Source: Anaerolineae bacterium (GTDB lineage: Bacteria > Chloroflexota > Anaerolineae > 4572-78 > NAK82). From it: 5,390 nucleotides of DNA. The notes under the pieces were generated by a model. That model ran no database searches, was not told where the DNA came from, and worked only from the letters and a program-made list of their open reading frames with translations. This document shows, one piece after another, positions 1-3,889 of this stretch. The position numbers and the translations under genes are program-made. The stretch is from contig JAUVRU010000190.1 of assembly GCA_030597485.1 (NCBI GenBank), forward strand, positions 1 through 5,390, in the 5' to 3' direction. Numbering within the stretch: the first letter of the stretch is position 1; each line of letters starts with the position of its first letter.

Positions 1-98
1 ATCTCGTGGCCACATTTGCATCTGGGGATGCAAACTCCTCGAATGGACAAAGTCCATCTGATATTGTGTCAATAAGAGACAAGCAAGGATGAACCAGG
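1..98. other. Non-coding left edge with two small hairpins
   Basis: I see no gene here. The stretch lies downstream of the membrane-protein gene (which reads leftward) and contains two perfect inverted repeats. The first is TTTGCATC / GATGCAAA at 15-22 and 27-34 with a 4-base loop. The second is ATGGAC / GTCCAT at 43-48 and 52-57 with a 3-base loop. Neither is followed by a T-run on either strand, so they are not convincing intrinsic terminators. They could stabilise the 3' end of the leftward transcript or be protein-binding dyads. Confidence 0.5.
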
Positions 99-1007
99 TC
101 ATCGAAATCTCCGGCGCCAGTGTGTGATCCCAATGGCCAGGGCTACGGTTACAGACCAGGCCAACAACTGGATGCCCACGTTGAACGCAGAGAAGTTGGA
201 GGCGGCGGTGATGTAGCGGTATCCCGGCGGTGTTGCCAACAGATGGTGTGCCAACGGCAGCAGGAGATAGCCCCAGCACAGTCCGGCCACCAGCAGCGTG
301 CCAGCACTGGGCACCGGCTTCCGCCGCCACCGGCGCAGGCCGGTCATGATGAGCAGCCAGATCAGTCCCCCAATTGTGCTGCCGATCGCTATCGACCAGG
401 CAGTGCCAACACTGATGATGCCGCTCGTTCTTGGTACCTCGATCGCTAGCAGCAACAGCAGGCTGGGCACCAATCCCACCCCGTCGAATGCGAGCCAGGT
501 CAGTTCCTCAGGGTGTAGGGCGGCCAGTGAACCGGGCCACATGGCCAGCGCCAGTCCCAGCAGTGTGGCCACGGTGCAGGCAAGGGCAAGGGAGGGCGGC
601 AATGTGGGCCAGTTGCAGGTCGTCGTGATAAGTGGGATCCCCACAGTCAGGGGCGCAACACACACCAGCCAGACGCGCCACCACGCAGGCGGCCGGCAGG
701 TCTGATGCCGCAAGATCGCCAGGCGACCCAGCAGCCAGTTCACGGCTGTGTAGATGACCAGCAAGGCCCCGGAGGCAACCAGTCCTGCCATCCAGTATCG
801 GCTGCTAGTGACCCGGTCGAAAGGGGTAGCGCCCAGGTGCCCGTACAGGAAAACCGCATAGCGATCGGCGATCGCAAACCAGTAGTAGAACAGGCCGAGC
901 ACGAACAGCGATATGGGCAGGGCGTGGCATAATGCCGACAGCCACTCCCGGGGCTCACCGGTATGCCACGCCTTGCCTTGACACCCACGGTGCTGAGGTT
1001 CGCTCAT
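99..1007 (-). CDS. Polytopic membrane protein of unknown function, about 8 TM helices
   Basis: A 302-residue protein dominated by hydrophobic segments at about residues 29-49, 72-95, 111-130, 138-158, 172-190, 196-221, 236-257 and 274-294. A polar N-terminus (residues 1-25) precedes them and an Arg-rich tail (WRRRFR) follows. Basic clusters after helix 6 (RRWRRK, 225-230) and at the C-terminus suggest these ends are cytoplasmic by the positive-inside rule. There is no signal-peptide cleavage site, no ATP-binding motif and no catalytic motif that I recognise. The conserved-looking stretches YYWFAIADRYAVFLYGH (41-57) and SSRYWMAGLVASG (68-80) recall uncharacterised membrane proteins of Chloroflexota, but that is memory, not a search. 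The ATG at 1007 is preceded by GGGAAG at 7 bases, a modest ribosome site. It follows the methyltransferase on the same strand after 111 bases. Reality as a gene is well supported; function is unknown. Confidence 0.8.
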   Translation of the reverse strand: MSEPQHRGCQGKAWHTGEPREWLSALCHALPISLFVLGLFYYWFAIADRYAVFLYGHLGATPFDRVTSSRYWMAGLVASGALLVIYTAVNWLLGRLAILRHQTCRPPAWWRVWLVCVAPLTVGIPLITTTCNWPTLPPSLALACTVATLLGLALAMWPGSLAALHPEELTWLAFDGVGLVPSLLLLLAIEVPRTSGIISVGTAWSIAIGSTIGGLIWLLIMTGLRRWRRKPVPSAGTLLVAGLCWGYLLLPLAHHLLATPPGYRYITAASNFSAFNVGIQLLAWSVTVALAIGITHWRRRFR

Positions 1008-1050
1008 GCACGTCTTCCCAGACCTGTGAATCTGCTGACAATGGATATGT

Positions 1051-1068
1051 GCCCTCTGGGCAGAGGGC
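1051..1068. repeat. Perfect 7-bp inverted repeat (hairpin) between the two minus-strand genes
   Basis: GCCCTCT (1051-1057) and AGAGGGC (1062-1068) are exact reverse complements separated by GGGC. The hairpin lies in the 111-base gap between the methyltransferase stop and the membrane-protein start. On the minus strand it is followed by ACATATCC, not a T-run, so it is not a standard intrinsic terminator. It could be a mRNA-processing or stability element if the genes are co-transcribed. Confidence 0.5.
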
Positions 1069-1118
1069 TTGCCGAGGCGACTATTCGTCCTGGTCTGCAG
1101 CCTCCTGTGCCTTCTGTT

Positions 1119-1925
1119 CTAGCGAGTAGCTCGAATGGAGAACATGAGTGGCATAGCGTGCTTGCTGTCAATTATCTCGTATTTCCCGGGTGCCCTTTCT
1201 TCGAAAAATCGCCAGCAGTTGTAGACGCTGTAAGGGAACTCGTGCAGGAAGTCAAGCCTGAGCCCGGCAGAAATGAGGGCAGTGACGGTCTCTCCCAGGC
1301 TGTGTGCCCATACGTACGAGGTATGTGAGAAGTCAGCCTCAGGGTCGGCGTACGACCCCTGTTCCTCAGATCGTATTGGCTCCGCGCTGAAGAAATAGTC
1401 GTACTCAATCCGTTGGCCGGCATCATCGTCTAACATGCCCACGAACGGGTGAAACTCCACCATGTAGAACGTACCCCCAGGCTTCAGGTAGCGGGCTACC
1501 AGCTGGGCCCAACGTTGGAGGTCCGGCAACCATTCCAGTACGCCGTACGAGGTGAAGAGGATATCGAACTGCCGGTCCAACACTTCAGGCAGTTCGAAGA
1601 TGTCTGAGCAAATGAATTCGCCGCTGAGTTTCAGCTCTTCACTGAGTGATCTTGCCAGCGAGATGGCTTGCTGAGAGAAGTCCACCCCGGTCACCTGGGC
1701 TCCTCTTCTGGCCCACGAGAGTGTATCCATGCCGAAATGGCACTGCAGGTGGAGAAGGGATCTCCCGGCAACGTCCCCGAGCTCTTCCAGCTCGACGGAC
1801 TTGAGGGTTGTCTTCCCAGTTTTGAATCTCTCGAGGTCGTAGAAGTCTGATTTGGCGTGTAGTTTGGCCCATCCGTCCCACAGGCGTCGGTTCGTTTCAA
1901 CGTAGACCCTATTGGTCGAGATCAT
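1119..1925 (-). CDS. Class I SAM-dependent methyltransferase
   Basis: A 268-residue protein with a Rossmann-type methyltransferase fold. Motif I is the variant LLHLQCHFGMDTLSWARRGA (57-76) in place of the common ExGxGxG. The acidic end of strand 2 is VTGVDFS (78-84), which should bind the SAM ribose. CSD (106-108) is the strand 3 acidic position, and FDILFTSYGVLEWLPDL (120-136) is motif IV. LKPGGTFYMVEFHPF (147-161) is the typical post-motif turn and strand. The HLQCHFG-type motif I marks a widespread bacterial family annotated only as SAM-dependent methyltransferase; the substrate is not known to me. A Trp/Tyr-rich C-terminal half (YVWAHSLGE, YSVYNCWRFFEER) probably forms the acceptor pocket. 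I chose the ATG at 1925 because GGAGG (1930-1934) lies 4 bases upstream. The frame stays open upstream to 2006, but the extra 27 residues do not look conserved. It is divergent from the CHAT gene; any functional link to it is unproven. Confidence 0.87.
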   Translation of the reverse strand: MISTNRVYVETNRRLWDGWAKLHAKSDFYDLERFKTGKTTLKSVELEELGDVAGRSLLHLQCHFGMDTLSWARRGAQVTGVDFSQQAISLARSLSEELKLSGEFICSDIFELPEVLDRQFDILFTSYGVLEWLPDLQRWAQLVARYLKPGGTFYMVEFHPFVGMLDDDAGQRIEYDYFFSAEPIRSEEQGSYADPEADFSHTSYVWAHSLGETVTALISAGLRLDFLHEFPYSVYNCWRFFEERAPGKYEIIDSKHAMPLMFSIRATR

Positions 1926-1929
1926 TTCG

Positions 1930-1934
1930 CCTCC
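1930..1934 (-). promoter_or_regulatory. Ribosome binding site deciding the methyltransferase start
   Basis: On the minus strand the sequence reads TTGGAGGCGAA followed by ATG. The GGAGG core sits 4 bases before the ATG at 1925. This favours that codon over earlier in-frame starts at 1940 (its ATG lies just upstream of the GGAGG) and at 2006. Confidence 0.75.
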
Positions 1935-2011
1935 AAGCATACAGATCTGAGTCCAGGAAAACCTGTGCTGCCAATGAGATCTGCCCGCGCCGGGCAACCC
2001 ATCCAACGGCT

Positions 2012-2032
2012 AAAAAAGCCCCGGTGATGGGG
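2012..2032 (-). terminator. Possible intrinsic terminator or attenuator, leftward
   Basis: Read on the minus strand, CCCC-ATCACC-GGGG is followed by CTTTTTT. The stem is only 4 G-C pairs with a 6-base loop, but the six-T tract directly after it is typical of a Rho-independent terminator. It lies about 87 bases upstream of the methyltransferase start. It would therefore either stop a leftward transcript coming from the divergent region or act as an attenuator in the methyltransferase leader. The short stem keeps confidence low. Confidence 0.35.
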
Positions 2033-2073
2033 AATGCACCAAGGTAGGATTGGCAAGAGGCAGCATCAATGGC

Positions 2074-2102
2074 ATTTTGCCTGAGTTCCCGTCATACGGC
2101 AA
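2074..2102 (-). promoter_or_regulatory. Weak candidate sigma-70 promoter for the methyltransferase
   Basis: On the minus strand TTGCCG (2102-2097) and CAAAAT (2079-2074) are separated by 17 bases, each matching the consensus hexamers at 4 of 6 positions. The predicted start of transcription is near 2067, about 140 bases before the methyltransferase ATG. This is a weak match in AT-richer DNA and may be chance. Confidence 0.22.
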
Positions 2103-2132
2103 ATGAGAGTGCTGATGATTAACCCAGACCAC

Positions 2133-2161
2133 TTGCATTATGTAAAAAACTGTGGTATCAT
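2133..2161 (+). promoter_or_regulatory. Extended -10 promoter for the CHAT operon
   Basis: TTGCAT (2133-2138) is a poor -35 box (3 of 6). It stands exactly 17 bases before TATCAT (2156-2161), a 5-of-6 match to the -10 consensus, preceded by the extended -10 TG (2153-2154, TGGTATCAT). The spacer includes an A-run. Predicted transcription starts near 2168, giving a leader of roughly 168 bases before the CHAT start codon. This is the best plus-strand promoter visible in the intergenic region. Confidence 0.55.
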
Positions 2162-2170
2162 ATTATGCAA
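2133..2170. repeat. Inverted repeat overlapping the CHAT promoter, possible operator
   Basis: TTGCATTAT (2133-2141) and ATTATGCAA (2162-2170) form a dyad matching at 8 of 9 positions, with 20 bases between the half-sites. One arm covers the -35 box. The other begins right after the -10 box and covers the predicted transcription start. The half-site centres are 29 bases apart, close to three helical turns, compatible with a dimeric or tetrameric repressor. The regulator is not identifiable from this window. Confidence 0.35.
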
Positions 2171-2269
2171 AGTTGGAAGAGTTCCGGTCACGTCAGGGCA
2201 GGCAAGATATGGGATGCTCGTCTTTCGGTCCCCGCCTGGCTCACTCGCTTAATACGCGGATATGGTGTT

Positions 2270-2304
2270 CGCCTATCTGGTCTGTCCAGATAGGCGCTTT
2301 TCTT
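2270..2304 (+). terminator. Terminator-like hairpin in the CHAT leader, possible attenuator
   Basis: CGCCTATCTGG (2270-2280) and CCAGATAGGCG (2286-2296) are a perfect 11-bp inverted repeat around the loop TCTGT, followed by CTTTTCTT. This has the form of a Rho-independent terminator, with a slightly interrupted U-tract. It ends only about 31-39 bases before the CHAT ATG, and that space holds the ribosome site but no promoter. Transcription from the promoter at 2133-2161 must therefore pass through it. The segment at 2203-2213 can pair imperfectly with the left arm (AGATA with TATCT plus flanking pairs), a possible but weak antiterminator. I recognise no riboswitch class. It could also stop read-through from further left, or be a protein-binding palindrome. 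Confidence 0.6.
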
Positions 2305-2323
2305 GTGCCATACTGCCCCGCTC

Positions 2324-2330
2324 GAGGAGG
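2324..2330 (+). promoter_or_regulatory. Strong ribosome binding site of the CHAT gene
   Basis: GAGGAGG lies 5 bases before the ATG at 2336. It decides the start in favour of that ATG over the in-frame TTG at 2303, which overlaps the T-tract of the leader hairpin. Confidence 0.8.
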
Positions 2331-2335
2331 GCGTT

Positions 2336-3700
2336 ATGAAATATGCGGATTTCACCATCCGCACCCGCGACTGGCAGGACGGACAGTTCAAGGTAGAGGT
2401 CACCGGCTCGCCAATGGATCGGATGCGCAACCCGGACTGTGTGACCTACCCGGTCGCCCTGGCACGCCCGTTGCGCAACCTGGAACGCAAGCGAGTGTCG
2501 CCGGCTGAGCTGATGGGGCTGGGCGAGGCCCTGGCGGACCTGTTGTTGCCGCCCACAGTGCGCCAGATGTTGCTGAGCAGTCTGGATGGAATGGGTGCCG
2601 GCCGGGGCCTGCGCCTGCGGTTAGTGTTGGACGATCTGCGGGTAGCCAACCTGCCGTGGGAGTACGTTCATCTGCCCCGAGCTGGAAGTGACAGAGCGCA
2701 CTATGGCTTCCTGGCATTGGACCCGCGCATCTCGATTGTTCGCCATGAGGCCATTCCCATCGCGCCCGGTTCGGTGGCGGCCCGGCTTCCGCTCAAGCTG
2801 GTGGTGGGTTTTGCATCGCCAGCGGAAGTCCCACCGCTCAATCTCAAGGCGGAGCGGGCCTTCATCGAAAAAGCGCTGGATGGGGTTGAGGGCCTGAATG
2901 TCACCTTCGTGGAGAACCTGACGGTGGAGAAACTGGAATCCGCCTGCCGGGGGGCGCACATGTTTCACTTCGCCGGGCATGGTGGTTTCTTCTGGGAGGG
3001 CGGAAACGAGACATACGGTAGCGGTGTCATCTTTCTGGAGGACGCGGCCGGCAACAATGTGCCGCTGCCGGTTGAGAACCTGGCGCTGACGCTGCGTGGT
3101 GCCGGCGTGCGTGTGGTGGTGCTGGGTGGCTGCGAGACCGGTCGCCGGGACGGGGTGAACGCCTGGAGCGGGGTGGCGCCAGCGCTGATGCGTGTTGGCA
3201 TCCCGGCAGCAGTGGCAATGCAGTACTCCGTGTTTGACGACGCTGCCATTGCGTTCGCCAGCCGTTTCTATCAGGCGCTGTCTGCTGGCCTGTCGCTGGA
3301 TGAGGCCGTGATGGCCGGGCGGCTGACCATCCTCAATCGGGGTGTCAGGGATGACGTTGATTGGGGTGTGCCTGTGCTCTACATGCGTTCGGCCGATGGC
3401 ATAGTCTTCCCCGAGGTGGCTGCCGATCCAACGTTGGAGGGTTTGCGAGATCGTCAGCGGGTGACCGTGTGGCAGCGAGCCAAGGAGCTATATGACGAGC
3501 TGACAGGAGTGGACGTGATCGAAGCACCCCACACCGGTGTCGAGGTCAGCCAGGAGATCGCCAAGGTTGCCAAAGGGGGCAAAGCCACAGGTGCCAGAAT
3601 CGAGAAACTTGTTGAAGGAGAAATCAGGTCTGACCAGAAAGTGGACGTGGTGGGCGAGGGGGGAACGGTAACCGGTGTCAGCGTACGCAGGCTGGGATAG
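2336..3700 (+). CDS. CHAT domain protein (caspase-like cysteine protease)
   Basis: A 454-residue, probably cytoplasmic protein. Residues 1-90 are an N-terminal region ending in helices. LRLRLVLDDLRVANLPWEYV (92-111) and GFLALDPRISIVR (124-136) are the typical lead-in of CHAT domains, which occupy about 90-355 here. The presumed catalytic dyad is His215 in HFAGHGG (211-217) and Cys266 in VVLGGCETGRR (261-271), both intact, so the protease is likely active. Cys sits in GGCETG where many relatives have SAC-T. After the domain a linker (365-400, with helix VWQRAKELYDEL) leads to a Gly-rich tail. The tail has two repeats, GGKATGARIEKL (414-425) and GGTVTGVSVRRL (442-453), likely short beta hairpins for docking or oligomerisation. 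No TPR, NTPase or membrane segment is present, so activation probably needs a partner, plausibly the downstream gene. CHAT proteins are cousins of separase, gingipain and caspase and act in conflict or cell-death systems. The substrate here is unknown. Confidence 0.92.
   Translation: MKYADFTIRTRDWQDGQFKVEVTGSPMDRMRNPDCVTYPVALARPLRNLERKRVSPAELMGLGEALADLLLPPTVRQMLLSSLDGMGAGRGLRLRLVLDDLRVANLPWEYVHLPRAGSDRAHYGFLALDPRISIVRHEAIPIAPGSVAARLPLKLVVGFASPAEVPPLNLKAERAFIEKALDGVEGLNVTFVENLTVEKLESACRGAHMFHFAGHGGFFWEGGNETYGSGVIFLEDAAGNNVPLPVENLALTLRGAGVRVVVLGGCETGRRDGVNAWSGVAPALMRVGIPAAVAMQYSVFDDAAIAFASRFYQALSAGLSLDEAVMAGRLTILNRGVRDDVDWGVPVLYMRSADGIVFPEVAADPTLEGLRDRQRVTVWQRAKELYDELTGVDVIEAPHTGVEVSQEIAKVAKGGKATGARIEKLVEGEIRSDQKVDVVGEGGTVTGVSVRRLG
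3577..3696 (+). repeat. Two glycine-rich protein repeats at the CHAT C-terminus
   Basis: Within the CHAT protein, residues 414-425 and 442-453 align as GG-x-x-TG-x-x-[IV]-x-[KR]-L, with 7 of 12 positions matching (I/V and K/R counted as matches in part). They are 28 residues apart and each is preceded by a hydrophobic strand (EIAKVAK, KVDVVGE). The DNA of the two units is not identical, so this is an old protein repeat and not a recent duplication. Confidence 0.5.
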
Positions 3701-3889
3701 ATGACAGAGAAACCGGTTGGACACCAGCCCAATCAGGCGTTGGCCCTGGGCCTCTCTGACGCTCACATGGGCTGCGAGAACTCCAAATCACCCAGAATGC
3801 CCAAAGCCGGGTGCATAACCTCCGGGAGACCCACACGATGTCTGACTCACTCCTTCAAGAGAGGGCCCATTCAGGAGGTTTCATCGTGA
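3701..3889 (+). CDS. Doubtful 62-codon ORF between the CHAT gene and the downstream gene
   Basis: This frame starts with an ATG directly after the CHAT stop (TAGATG). It ends with a TGA that overlaps the GTG of the next gene (GTGA at 3886-3889). Both junctions are typical of translationally coupled genes in an operon. Against it, no Shine-Dalgarno sequence is evident (only GGGA close to the ATG). The product is polar, rich in Pro, Ser, Gly and Lys with three Cys, and has no recognisable fold or hydrophobic core. It may be a real small protein, a coupling ORF whose translation delivers ribosomes to the next gene, or chance. If it is not real, 3701-3885 is a 185-base gap. Confidence 0.28.
   Translation: MTEKPVGHQPNQALALGLSDAHMGCENSKSPRMPKAGCITSGRPTRCLTHSFKRGPIQEVSS
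3873..3878 (+). promoter_or_regulatory. Ribosome binding site supporting the GTG start at 3886
   Basis: AGGAGG is placed 7 bases before GTG at 3886, near-ideal spacing. An in-frame ATG at 3838 has only GGGAG (3824-3828) 9 bases upstream, and an in-frame GTG lies at 3811. The perfect AGGAGG favours 3886, though the open frame extends upstream to a stop at 3757-3759. Confidence 0.65.

Noticed and set aside
120..932. Several plus-strand ORFs (120-449, 298-705, 705-932) opposite the membrane protein.
   Set aside because: Their products are Gln/Pro/Ser/Ala/Arg-rich without domains, and they mirror a clear eight-helix membrane protein.
1926..2006. A 27-residue N-terminal extension of the methyltransferase.
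   Set aside because: The internal ATG at 1925 has GGAGG upstream, and the extension crosses apparent non-coding leader sequence.
2303..2335. An earlier TTG start for the CHAT protein.
   Set aside because: It falls in the T-tract of the leader hairpin, while the ATG at 2336 has GAGGAGG at ideal spacing.
2152..2508. A 118-codon plus-strand ORF running from the leader into the CHAT gene.
   Set aside because: It starts within the candidate promoter, has no ribosome site and overlaps the CHAT coding region in another frame.
2621..3732. Minus-strand ORFs of 60-119 codons within the CHAT gene.
   Set aside because: They are antisense shadows without start sites or recognisable domains.
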